DNA of 64,000 bases from Terriglobia bacterium (GTDB lineage Bacteria; Acidobacteriota; Terriglobia; Acidiferrales; UBA7541). Position 1 is the stretch's first letter. Every line of letters begins with the position of its first letter. The translations under genes and the position numbers were made by a program. The notes under the pieces were generated by a model. The model had not been told where the DNA came from. It searched no databases and was given only the letters and a program-made list of their open reading frames with translations. Positions 1 through 7,455 of the stretch are shown here, one piece after another. The stretch spans positions 62,001 to 126,000 of the forward strand of contig JAIQEV010000003.1 in assembly GCA_020073585.1 (NCBI GenBank), read 5' to 3'.

Positions 1-897
1 AGCTCCGAGGGCGTGACCCGCAGCGCGCGCAAGACGCTGCGCTATTTGCACTTCGAAAAGGACGAACATCCCATCAGCGCGCAGCTCTTCGGGGCCAACC
101 CGCGGGTGATGGCCGCGGCCGCGGCGCTGGTGGAGGAGCTGGGCTTCGACAGCGTGGACATCAATCTGGGCTGCCCGGCGAAGAAGGTGGTGAAGTGCGG
201 CGGGTCGGGATTGCTGCGCGATCTGAAGCTGCTGGAGGAGATTTTGCGGGCGGTGCGGGCGGCGGTGCGCATCCCGCTGACCATCAAGATCCGGGCGGGC
301 TGGGACGAAAGCAATATCGTGGCGGTGGAAGTCGCCAAGATGGCGGAGAACGCGGGAGTGGAGGCCATGGCGGTGCATCCGCGGACGCGCGTGCAGGGGC
401 TGAGCGGGCGCGCGGACTGGCGGATCATCGCGGCGGTCAAGCAGGCGGTGCGCATACCGGTGATCGGGAACGGGGATATCCAGAGCCCGGAAGATGCGGC
501 GCGCATGGCGCGGGAGACGGGCTGCGACGGGGTGATGATCGGTCGGGCGGCGGCCAGCAACCCGTGGATTTTTTCGCAGATGGCGCAATACCAGGCTACG
601 GGGCGCTACGCGCAGCCTACGCAGGGCGACCGCTACCGGTTACTATCCGGCTACTACCGGCAGATTCTGGATAGCGCGGCGCCGGACGCCGCAGGCAAAA
701 TGAAGCAGTTCGCGTGCTGGTTTTCGTTTGGGGTGAAGAACGGCGGCGAGCTGCGGCGCGGAGTGCACCAATCGCGGACACCCGGGGAGATTCTCGAGCG
801 GGTGGAGCGATTTTTCGAGCAACCGGACGCCGCCACGGGGGAGGATGTCCATGGCGTTAACGGCTACTATGGCAGCGAAGCAGCGGGCGGAGCGTAG
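1..897 (+). CDS. dus: tRNA-dihydrouridine synthase (DusB-type), 5' truncated by window edge
   Basis: The gene reduces uridine to dihydrouridine in the tRNA D-loop with FMN and NADPH. The frame is open from base 1, so the N-terminus (including the first FMN-binding strand) lies left of the window. Visible are the family block NLGCPAKKVVKCGGSGLL with the catalytic Cys of the GCPAKK motif, the TIKIRAGWD strand, the HPRTR(V)QG block, and the phosphate-binding IGNGDI and GCDGVMIGRAAASNPW segments, all in the order expected for the TIM barrel. A helical tail follows. The last 47 bp overlap the PilZ gene. Which Dus subfamily it belongs to cannot be fixed from a partial gene; the GCPAKKV spelling favours DusB. 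Confidence 0.93.
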   Translation, partial: SSEGVTRSARKTLRYLHFEKDEHPISAQLFGANPRVMAAAAALVEELGFDSVDINLGCPAKKVVKCGGSGLLRDLKLLEEILRAVRAAVRIPLTIKIRAGWDESNIVAVEVAKMAENAGVEAMAVHPRTRVQGLSGRADWRIIAAVKQAVRIPVIGNGDIQSPEDAARMARETGCDGVMIGRAAASNPWIFSQMAQYQATGRYAQPTQGDRYRLLSGYYRQILDSAAPDAAGKMKQFACWFSFGVKNGGELRRGVHQSRTPGEILERVERFFEQPDAATGEDVHGVNGYYGSEAAGGA

Positions 898-1213
898 AAT
901 CTCGGTGCATCTGCCGATGACCATCCGCGGGCGGGACAGCCGCGGGTTTGCATTCGAAGAAGCAACTTCCAGCGAAAACCTGTGCCGCAGCGGGGCGGCG
1001 TTTCTGGTGCGGCGGGACGTGCCGCCGGGGACGGACATCGAGATCCACATTCCGTTTTCGGCGCAGACGCGGCGGCGCCCGGAGACGGATTTCACCACGC
1101 AGGGGCGGGTGGTGCACGTGAGCGAAGAGCTGGCGTGCGGGGGACGGCTGGTGGGCGTGCAGTTTACCGGGCCGCGGTTTCACCGCGTGTTCCGTCCGGA
1201 ATCAACCAGCTAA
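851..1213 (+). CDS. PilZ-domain protein (putative c-di-GMP effector)
   Basis: This is a 120-residue single-domain protein. The N-terminal RAERR is followed about 25 residues later by ENLCRSGAAF, which fits the two parts of the PilZ signature (RxxxR, then [D/N]xSxxG) used to grip cyclic di-GMP. The rest is the expected beta-barrel (IHIPFS, GRVVHVS, GRLVGVQFTGP). I chose the ATG at 851 because the GGGGGAGG at 837-844 sits about 6 bases before it. The in-frame ATG at 845 directly abuts that sequence. The gene overlaps the 3' end of dus, so the two are probably co-transcribed. Targets are unknown; a pilus locus with an MshEN-type PilB lies 31 kb downstream. The Ser/Gly half of the motif is good, but Leu-Cys replaces the usual spacing residues. 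Confidence 0.75.
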   Translation: MALTATMAAKQRAERRISVHLPMTIRGRDSRGFAFEEATSSENLCRSGAAFLVRRDVPPGTDIEIHIPFSAQTRRRPETDFTTQGRVVHVSEELACGGRLVGVQFTGPRFHRVFRPESTS

Positions 1214-1255
1214 AGACCGCAGATCCGAAGCGTTTTGCAGCGATGAAGAGCCACG

Positions 1256-1374
1256 CACGCGCCGGTGCGAAACCGGCGCGTGAATTGCGCATGGGCGCGT
1301 AAGCGAACCCCACTCCAGCCCGCATTTCCCTATTAGACAAGAAGGAAACAATCTTCGGCGGCGGATGTCCGCCG
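1256..1374 (+). promoter_or_regulatory. Leader of the TonB receptor gene with two hairpins
   Basis: The 219-bp gap before the receptor gene contains an 11-bp perfect stem (1256-1266 with 1272-1282, loop GCGAA) and a smaller GC stem (1359-1364 with 1369-1374). Neither is followed by a T-run, so they do not look like intrinsic terminators. They lie in a position where a leader RNA would fold ahead of the ribosome site (AGAAGGGGTGGAAA before 1433). I could not match the region to a known riboswitch consensus. Confidence 0.35.
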
Positions 1375-1432
1375 ATGAGTGTAGGCTGATAAACAACTTG
1401 GGAAACTCGTCCTTTGACAGAAGGGGTGGAAA

Positions 1433-4400
1433 ATGAAATTCAGCAAAATACTCGCAGGCCTTATTTGCTCTATTTTATTGGCGACCGGCATGGCTTTTGC
1501 CCAGGGCGTGGGAGCTTCGGGGGACCTTACGGGAACGGTCACGGACCCTTCCGGCGCGGCGGTGGCGGGCGCGACGGTGGTGGTGAGCAATGCCGCGCAG
1601 GGCATGCGGCGCACGGCGGTCACCGATAGCGAAGGCGCGTACCGGGTGGCGGGACTTTCGCCGGCGAAGTATGACGTCAGCGTGGAGCATGCCGGCTTTC
1701 AAGCCGAAGTTCAGAGCGGCATAGTGGTCAACGTTGGGCAGGTGCTGATCGTCGATTTTCAATTGCGGCTGGCAGGAGTGGCCGCGAAAGTAGGGGTGAC
1801 CTCGGAGCTGCCGGTGGTGGAGACGGAGAGAGGGCACCTGGCGGACACCATCACCGAACAATACATCACGGATTTGCCGATCAGCCGGCGCGACTATCTG
1901 ACGTTTACGCTGCTGATGCCCGGAGTCTCGGATTCGACGCGGCAGGCCGCGAACCAGGAATTTCGCGTCAAGCAGACGCCGCAAAGCGGACTCTCCTTCT
2001 ACGGAAGCAACGGCCGCGGGAATAGCGTGACGGTGGACGGCGGGGAAGCCAATGACGACTCGGGCGGCGTGCGGCTGACGCTGAGCCAGGACGCGGTGCA
2101 GGAGTTCCAGATCAACCGCAGCAACTATTCGGCGGAGCAGGGATCCTCGAGCGGGGCATCCATCAATATCGTATCGAAGGCCGGGAGCAATCAGGTGCAT
2201 GGAAGCGCCTATGGCTTCTTCCGGAACGACGCGCTGGACGCCGGCAATCCCTTTGCGTACAGCCAGGCGCTGCAGCCGAGCCAGGTGTTCAATCCCGCGC
2301 AGCCGGATAGCCAAGGGCAGCCGGTCAAGAATGCGCTGGATCGCCAGCAATTCGGCGGGACCGTGGGCTTTCCGATCAAGAAGGACAAGACGTTCCTGTT
2401 TGCGGCGTTCGAAGGCTTGCGGCAGGACGCGCAGAACGCCGTGCCGCTGCTGACGAACACCAATATCTTCCGGCCGCAGAGCGACGCGACGAACAATCAA
2501 GCCGCAATTATCAGCGGACTAGCGGGACTGGCGGGCAATCCTCCGGTACCCTGCCTGACCGGGCAGCCAGCCTTGCCGGCGGCGACTTGCGCGGTAATTC
2601 TCACGAATATCCTGACGATCAACCCGGTGACCAGCCAGCGGAATGCCTATCTGGTGAACCAGTTCGAGAACAACGGCGGCGTTTTTCCGTACGGCACGCG
2701 CACGTATCTGGGCTCGGGCCGCCTGGACCACCGTTTCAGCGACCAGGACCAGGTGCACGTGCGTTACAGCTTCGGGCATGGGCGGGAAGAGAACCCCGAC
2801 GTGCAATCGCTGACGGGCTTCTCGCGGGGCAGCGCCGTTCGCACCTACGATCACACGCTGCAGGGCGCGTGGTTCCACCTGTTCAGCGCGAAGACGCAGA
2901 ATGAGCTTCGGCTGCAGGGGAACTACAACGAACTGAACGTGGTGCCCAACGTGACCGGGCAAGTGGGACTGGATATCCCTGGTTATGCGAGCTTGGGGAC
3001 GAACATCTTCCTGCCGAGCCGCACGATCATGCGGCGCACGGAATTCGCGGACAACTTCACCATGATTCGCGGGCACCACACGATGAAGATGGGCCTGTAC
3101 GTGCTGGAACGCGGCAATCATACGGAGTCCGACACGTTCTTCCCGGGGCGCTTCGTATTCGGCGCGCTTCCGGGAGGCATCCTCAGTCCGTGCTTGCAGG
3201 TGCCGGCGGCTTGCGGGCTTACGGGAGTGCAGGCAGCGACGATCAATTCGCTGCAGTCGGTCTCGTTGGGTCTGCCGCAGTTCTACCAGCAGGGCTTCGG
3301 CAATCCGGTGTACAACTTTTCGAGGCCGCTGACCGCGGCCTACTGGCAGGACTCGTGGGCGGTGCGGCCGAATTTCACGCTGAACTTCGGGGTGCGCTAC
3401 GAGCTGGATTCGCAGTCGGGCTCGCTGCATACCGAAAAGGACAATTTCGGGCCGCGCGTTTCGTTCGCGTGGGACCCGTTCAAGAACCACAAGACCGTGG
3501 TGCGCGGGGGGTACGGGATTTTCTACTCTCCGGTTTATGCGCAAATTGCCGATGTGGTGCAAACCCTGGGCAACGTGAACGGGGTTCGACAGATCGCCAA
3601 TTTGCTGGTGCCGCTTACCGGGGCGCCCGGGAATCCGGCGCTGACTTCAGCGGCGATTTTCCAGACGCTGTTTGCGCAGGGAAGAGTGCAGTGCACGGCA
3701 CCGGCACCGGGAGATGTGGCTTGCATCAGGCCCTCGGACCTGACGCAGTTCGGCATCACGGTCAGCAATTCGAGCCCGCTTCCGCCGCTGACCGTGCTTT
3801 TTTCCGGCCAGCCCGGCTACCAGAACCCGTATTCGCAGCAGGCAGAGTTGGGCGTGGAGCGTGAGATTGCGCCGGGCTTGTCCGTTTCCGCGAGCTATGT
3901 ATACGTTCATACGCTGCGGCTTCCGGTGGCGATCGACACCAACCTGTTGCCGGCGCCGACCACTTCGGTCGTGCTGGCCAACGGGGCGACGGCTACCTAC
4001 CGGAACTGGAAAGCGGCGTCTTGCACGGCCACGCCGACCTCGTGCTTCGTGAATCCGCTGATTCTGCAGAACAACGTCTATTCTTCGGCGGCGAAAGCGC
4101 TGTATCAGGGCGGCCTGCTGGAAGTGAAGAAGCGCTTCAGCGATCATTTCACGCTGCTGGTGAATTACACCTACAGCAAAGCCCTGGACAATTCCACGGA
4201 CTTCAACAGCGATTATTCGCCGGTGGACCAGACGAACCTGGCCGCGGAGCGCAGTGTCTCGTCGTTCGACGAGCGGCACAAGCTGGTCTTCGCCGCGGTG
4301 CTGGAATCTCCGTGGAAGGGGGGCTCGGGAGCCAACGTGGGTGAGCGGATCTTTTCCGGATTCCAGCTCTCGCCCGTCTTCCGCTACAACAGCGGCCATC

Positions 4401-4765
4401 CGTTCACGCTGCTGGCCGGGAGTGACGTCAATGGTGACCGGCATTCCACCAACGACCGTCCGATCGGGGCCGGGCGCAATACGGGCCTGGGGCCGGATTT
4501 CTGGACGTTCGACATGCGCGTGTCCCGGCAGTTCCACCTCGGGGAGAAGGTCAACCTGCGGCTGCTGGCCGAAGGGTTCAATCTCCTGAACCGCACGAAC
4601 TACGGAAGCGTAAACAACGTGGTCGGCGCGAATTACGGTCTGCTGGCCGGGTTTACGTCGTTTAACGTGAGTGGAACCAGCGCGGTCTCGCCGAGTCAGC
4701 CGCTGGGGTACACGTCAGCACTGGCCAAGCGGGAGATTCAATTCGGGGTGCGCCTGGATTTCTAG
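1433..4765 (+). CDS. TonB-dependent receptor with carboxypeptidase-regulatory-like N-terminal domain (Oar-like)
   Basis: This is a 1,110-residue outer-membrane protein. Residues 1-23 form a signal peptide ending MAFA. About residues 28-110 form a carboxypeptidase-regulatory-like beta-sandwich (TGTVTDPSGAAVAGATV, EGAYRVAGLSPAKYDVSV). A plug domain follows to about residue 270 (the TVDGG, EFQINRSNYSAEQG and GSAYGFFRNDALDA segments). The remainder is a long TonB-receptor-type barrel (FNLNFGVRYEL-like strands, the FDERHKLV block, and NLLNRTNYG near the end). The chain ends in RLDF, the C-terminal aromatic expected for BAM insertion. This architecture is typical of the expanded acidobacterial OMP family thought to import or process oligosaccharides and peptides; the substrate is unknown. 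No TonB/ExbBD genes are nearby. A terminator follows. Confidence 0.93.
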   Translation: MKFSKILAGLICSILLATGMAFAQGVGASGDLTGTVTDPSGAAVAGATVVVSNAAQGMRRTAVTDSEGAYRVAGLSPAKYDVSVEHAGFQAEVQSGIVVNVGQVLIVDFQLRLAGVAAKVGVTSELPVVETERGHLADTITEQYITDLPISRRDYLTFTLLMPGVSDSTRQAANQEFRVKQTPQSGLSFYGSNGRGNSVTVDGGEANDDSGGVRLTLSQDAVQEFQINRSNYSAEQGSSSGASINIVSKAGSNQVHGSAYGFFRNDALDAGNPFAYSQALQPSQVFNPAQPDSQGQPVKNALDRQQFGGTVGFPIKKDKTFLFAAFEGLRQDAQNAVPLLTNTNIFRPQSDATNNQAAIISGLAGLAGNPPVPCLTGQPALPAATCAVILTNILTINPVTSQRNAYLVNQFENNGGVFPYGTRTYLGSGRLDHRFSDQDQVHVRYSFGHGREENPDVQSLTGFSRGSAVRTYDHTLQGAWFHLFSAKTQNELRLQGNYNELNVVPNVTGQVGLDIPGYASLGTNIFLPSRTIMRRTEFADNFTMIRGHHTMKMGLYVLERGNHTESDTFFPGRFVFGALPGGILSPCLQVPAACGLTGVQAATINSLQSVSLGLPQFYQQGFGNPVYNFSRPLTAAYWQDSWAVRPNFTLNFGVRYELDSQSGSLHTEKDNFGPRVSFAWDPFKNHKTVVRGGYGIFYSPVYAQIADVVQTLGNVNGVRQIANLLVPLTGAPGNPALTSAAIFQTLFAQGRVQCTAPAPGDVACIRPSDLTQFGITVSNSSPLPPLTVLFSGQPGYQNPYSQQAELGVEREIAPGLSVSASYVYVHTLRLPVAIDTNLLPAPTTSVVLANGATATYRNWKAASCTATPTSCFVNPLILQNNVYSSAAKALYQGGLLEVKKRFSDHFTLLVNYTYSKALDNSTDFNSDYSPVDQTNLAAERSVSSFDERHKLVFAAVLESPWKGGSGANVGERIFSGFQLSPVFRYNSGHPFTLLAGSDVNGDRHSTNDRPIGAGRNTGLGPDFWTFDMRVSRQFHLGEKVNLRLLAEGFNLLNRTNYGSVNNVVGANYGLLAGFTSFNVSGTSAVSPSQPLGYTSALAKREIQFGVRLDF

Positions 4766-4802
4766 GCGTTCCTGAGAAGCAGTTCGATTAGTGTTCGGGA
4801 TG

Positions 4803-4837
4803 CGGGGCCGGGAGGAAACTCCCGGCCCCGTGATTTT
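4803..4837 (+). terminator. Intrinsic terminator after the TonB receptor gene
   Basis: A perfect 12-bp GC-rich stem (4803-4814 with 4819-4830) is capped by a GAAA tetraloop and followed by TGATTTTTT. It lies 38 bp after the receptor stop codon and just before the stop of the convergent rsmI gene. Confidence 0.92.
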
Positions 4838-4859
4838 TTGGCGCGGTCCCGGGCGGGGT

Positions 4860-5744
4860 TCAGTCTTCTTCGGTGCGCTCCCGGGCCTCCAGGAGCTGGT
4901 CGTAGGCCGCGCGGCGGGTGAGGCCGCGCTCGCGGGCCGCGAGCTTCAGCGCTTCCTTGCGGTCGAGATGGGCCTGGCGCATCAGCTCTTCGACACGCTG
5001 GGCCAAGGTCTGGGCGGATTCCTGAAGTTTTGCGGCCTGCTGGGCTTCCGGCGGGCCAAGGATCAGGGTGATTTCTCCGCGCGGGGGCTTGCTGCGGGCC
5101 TGCTCGGCGAGCTGGGCCAGCGAGCCGCGCTGAAACTCCTCGTGAATTTTGGTGATTTCGCGGGCCAGGCAGGCCGGGCGGTCGCCGAGGATTTCCAGGG
5201 CGTCGGCCAGGGAGTCGGCAGCGCGGTGCGGGGCTTCGTAGAGCACGATGGTGCGCTCTTCCAGACGCAGGCGTTCGAGGGCGCGGCGGCGTTCGCCGGT
5301 GCGCGAAGGCAGGAAGCCGGCGAAGAGGAACTCGTCGGCGGGCAGGCCGCAAGCGCAGAGCGCGGCCAGCAGCGCGGACGGCCCGGGGACCGGCACGACG
5401 GGAATGGCGTGGCGGACACAGAGGACGACGAGGTGGTAGCCGGGGTCGGAGACCATGGGGGTGCCGGCGTCGGTCACCAGGGCGATTTTGGCGCCGTGCT
5501 GGAGAGCGGCGAGGAGCTCGGGGGCGCGGGAGGTTTCGTTGTGCGCGTGGTAGCTGACGAGGGGGCGGTGGATGTCGTAGTGCTCGAGGAGCTTGCGGGT
5601 GTGGCGGGTGTCCTCGCAGGCGATCTGGTCGGCTTCGCGGAGGACGCGGAGGGCGCGCAGGGAGATGTCTTCGAGGTTGCCGATGGGCGTGCCGACGACG
5701 AACAGGCAGCCGAGCGGCGCGGCGGTGGCGGGCGAGGGAGACAT
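4860..5744 (-). CDS. rsmI: 16S rRNA (cytidine-1402-2'-O)-methyltransferase RsmI
   Basis: The 294-residue SAM-dependent tetrapyrrole-methylase-fold enzyme adds the 2'-O-methyl group to C1402 in the ribosomal P-site. Signatures are LFVVGTPIGNLEDISLRA near the N-terminus, CEDTRHTRKLLEHY, SYHAHNE, LVTDAGTPMVSDPGY (the SAM loop), VPVPGPSALLAAL and FLFAGFLPSR. I chose the ATG at 5744, which gives MSPSPATAAPLG before the conserved core. The longer frame would run through the divergent fmdB promoter and gene start. The C-terminal EALKLAARERGLTRRAAYDQL matches the small helical domain of the full-length family. Confidence 0.95.
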   Translation of the reverse strand: MSPSPATAAPLGCLFVVGTPIGNLEDISLRALRVLREADQIACEDTRHTRKLLEHYDIHRPLVSYHAHNETSRAPELLAALQHGAKIALVTDAGTPMVSDPGYHLVVLCVRHAIPVVPVPGPSALLAALCACGLPADEFLFAGFLPSRTGERRRALERLRLEERTIVLYEAPHRAADSLADALEILGDRPACLAREITKIHEEFQRGSLAQLAEQARSKPPRGEITLILGPPEAQQAAKLQESAQTLAQRVEELMRQAHLDRKEALKLAARERGLTRRAAYDQLLEARERTEED

Positions 5745-5785
5745 GCGTCCCGAGTCTAGCATGCAGCCGGGGGCGCGGAGGTGCG

Positions 5786-5794
5786 TGCTATAAT
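5786..5794 (+). promoter_or_regulatory. Extended -10 promoter of fmdB
   Basis: TGC followed by a perfect TATAAT hexamer (5789-5794). No good -35 hexamer is visible, as is common for extended -10 promoters. The predicted start near 5801 leaves about 40 bases of leader carrying the AGGAGG at 5828-5833. Confidence 0.65.
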
Positions 5795-5840
5795 CGCGCT
5801 TTTGCAAGCGACCGTTGCGGGAGATCGAGGAGGCTGTGCA

Positions 5841-6170
5841 GTGCCGCTCTACGAGTACAAGTGCAAGAAGTGCCGGAAGCAGACGGAAAAGATCGAGAAC
5901 TATTCCGGGCCGCACCTGAAGAAGTGTCCGCATTGCGGCGGGGCGGTGGAGCGCACGATCACGGCGCCGGCCATCCAGTTCAAGGGTTCGGGCTGGTACG
6001 TGACGGATTACGCGGGGAAGTCCGGGAGCCGGGGGGATAGCGGGAAGGCCGAGAAGAGCGGCGGCGGGGAAGCGGCGGAGGCGAAGGGCAAAGAGACGGC
6101 CGCCAAGGAAACGAAAGAGTCCAAAGAGTCGAAAGAGTCGAAGGAAAAGAAGACCGCGAAGAAGAAGTAG
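5841..6170 (+). CDS. FmdB-family zinc ribbon protein
   Basis: This is a 109-residue protein. The first 45 residues are the FmdB/regulatory zinc ribbon: PLYEYKCKKC, then LKKCPHCGG, giving two CxxC knuckles, followed by the family's FKGSGWYVTDY segment. The second half is a low-complexity Lys/Glu/Ser tail with KES repeats, probably disordered. The start is GTG at 5841, seven bases after AGGAGG; it gives the usual start of the family (PxYEYKC). An ATG at 5781 would place translation inside the promoter. The molecular role of the family is not established; regulatory or protein-protein functions have been proposed. Confidence 0.85.
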   Translation: MPLYEYKCKKCRKQTEKIENYSGPHLKKCPHCGGAVERTITAPAIQFKGSGWYVTDYAGKSGSRGDSGKAEKSGGGEAAEAKGKETAAKETKESKESKESKEKKTAKKK

Positions 6171-6177
6171 CCGTTCG

Positions 6178-7098
6178 TTAGAGCTGCAGGGATTTCAGGT
6201 ATTTGCGGAAATCGCCGCCGAGCTCGGCGTTTTGCAGGGCAATCTCCACGGTAGCCTTGAGGAAGCCGAGCTTGTCGCCGGCGTCGTAGGAAACCCCTTC
6301 ATAGATGTAGGCCCACAGTCCGCGCTCCTGGGCGAGGATGCGCAGGGCGTCGGTGAGCTGGATTTCGCCGCCGGCGCCGGGCTTGGTGCGGGCCAGGCAA
6401 TCGAAGATTTCCGGGGGCAGGACGTAGCGCCCGGTGATGGCCAGATTGGAGGGAGCCTTCTCCGGTTTGGGCTTTTCCACGAGATCGCGAATGCGCTGCA
6501 GGCGCGCGCCCCAGGGCGGCTGCGGGGCGGGATCTCCGGCCACGATGCCGTAGAGATGGGTCTTCTCGCGGGGCACTTCCTCGACGGCGATGGCGCCCAC
6601 GCCGGTGGCTTCGTAGACTTCTACGAGCTGCCTGGTGGCGGGGCGCGGGCCGGGAATGATGACGTCGCCGAGGAGCACGGCGAAAGGTTCGTCGCCGACA
6701 AGGTCGCGGGCGACGAGGACGGCGTGGCCCAGGCCCAGGGGCTCCTTCTGCCGGGTATAGCTGACCTGCACCATGTTGGTGATCTTGCGGACCATCTCCG
6801 CCAGGTCCTTTTTGCCGTGGTCCTCGAGGAAGCGCTCGAGGGCGGGCGCGGAGTCGAAGTGGTCTTCGATGGCGTTCTTGCCCTTGCCGGTGACGATGAT
6901 GATGTGTTCGATGCCCGAGGCTACGCACTCTTCGGCGACGTACTGAATCAGCGGCTTGTCCACCACGGACAGCATCTCTTTGGGCTGGGCCTTGGTGGCC
7001 GGCAGGAAGCGCGTGCCGAGACCGGCGGCGGGGAGAACGGCCTTGCGTACTTTGTGCACGGGAGCGGGTACGGGGGTGCTCGGTTTGGGATTGGCCAT
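6178..7098 (-). CDS. galU: UTP-glucose-1-phosphate uridylyltransferase GalU
   Basis: The 306-residue nucleotidyltransferase makes UDP-glucose for LPS, glycogen/trehalose and exopolysaccharide synthesis. The activation loop AVLPAAGLGTRFLPATKA and PKEMLSVVDKPLIQYV lie near the N-terminus. EPLGLGHAVL, LLGDVIIPGP (metal-binding Asp) and VEKPKPEKAPSNLAITGRYVL follow, as does GGEIQLTDAL. The ATG at 7098 starts MANPKPST; the upstream extension adds 23 residues with no family similarity. The stop lies 7 bp from the convergent fmdB stop. Length fits the bacterial GalU family. Confidence 0.95.
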   Translation of the reverse strand: MANPKPSTPVPAPVHKVRKAVLPAAGLGTRFLPATKAQPKEMLSVVDKPLIQYVAEECVASGIEHIIIVTGKGKNAIEDHFDSAPALERFLEDHGKKDLAEMVRKITNMVQVSYTRQKEPLGLGHAVLVARDLVGDEPFAVLLGDVIIPGPRPATRQLVEVYEATGVGAIAVEEVPREKTHLYGIVAGDPAPQPPWGARLQRIRDLVEKPKPEKAPSNLAITGRYVLPPEIFDCLARTKPGAGGEIQLTDALRILAQERGLWAYIYEGVSYDAGDKLGFLKATVEIALQNAELGGDFRKYLKSLQL

Positions 7099-7174
7099 GG
7101 CTCGATCTAAAATCCGTTTCGTAGTGTGTCGAACGTTTCGTTCCAACAACACATCTGAAAAATACAAGAATCGA

Positions 7175-7204
7175 AGAGAGATTCCTCGCTCTGCTCGGAA
7201 TGAC
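7175..7204. repeat. Dispersed intergenic repeat-like sequence
   Basis: GAGATTCCTCGCTCTGCTCG followed by GAATGAC resembles a family of short interspersed repeats (spelled roughly ATTCCTCGCTnCGCTCGGAATGAC) seen between genes in many bacterial genomes. The core is an imperfect palindrome (ATTCC...GGAAT). Only one copy is in this window, so copy number is unverified. Confidence 0.4.
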
Positions 7205-7283
7205 GGTATTGGGTTAGGTTCCCTCCGCCATTTCTGAATTAGCTCCTAGGCACACTAGCCGCCCGCGGAGGGCTTTGTCAATT

Positions 7284-7365
7284 GTAAGTGCGGCCGCGAA
7301 GCGGTCGACTGTATGCGTGACGGCCAAGCGATCAAAAGTATGCGTGAGCGCGAAGCGGTCAACTT
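7284..7365. repeat. Three imperfect 27-bp tandem repeats
   Basis: The units are 7284-7310, 7311-7337 and 7338-7365. Each reads roughly GTATGCGTGA-C/G-(G)C-(G/C)CGAAGCGGTCAA. Units 2 and 3 share GTATGCGTGA at the start, and units 1 and 3 share GCGAAGCGGTC at the end. The array is non-coding and lies between the dispersed repeat and the tsaD promoter. Confidence 0.6.
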
Positions 7366-7413
7366 AAACCGGGAGGGCATATGCGCTGGGAGGGAAAGGA
7401 CCCCGGGGGCGTG

Positions 7414-7422
7414 TGCTAGCAT
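7414..7422 (+). promoter_or_regulatory. Extended -10 promoter of tsaD
   Basis: TGCTAGCAT, i.e. TGn followed by TAGCAT. The predicted start is near 7429, giving a leader of about 27 bases. It belongs to a recurring TGCTAnnnT pattern in this window (fmdB, the DUF465 gene, era, lolA, thrC). Confidence 0.5.
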
Positions 7423-7455
7423 GGGCAGGATCGTGCAAACGGGCGTTTTCGGAAA

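Larger units (their letters stand above)
7099..7455. other. Non-coding spacer galU/tsaD with two repeat-like sequences
   Basis: This is a 357-bp divergent gap without a credible gene. It holds a dispersed-repeat-like sequence (7175-7204), a three-unit imperfect tandem repeat (7284-7365) and the tsaD promoter (7414-7422). No convincing galU promoter was identified on the minus strand. Confidence 0.7.

Noticed and set aside
845-850. ATG at 845 as the start of the PilZ gene
   Set aside because: It directly abuts the GGAGG; ATG 851 has correct spacing.
1214-1432. A c-di-GMP (GEMM) or cobalamin riboswitch before the TonB receptor
   Set aside because: Only an isolated CACGCA-like string and simple stems were found; the conserved core of these classes is absent.
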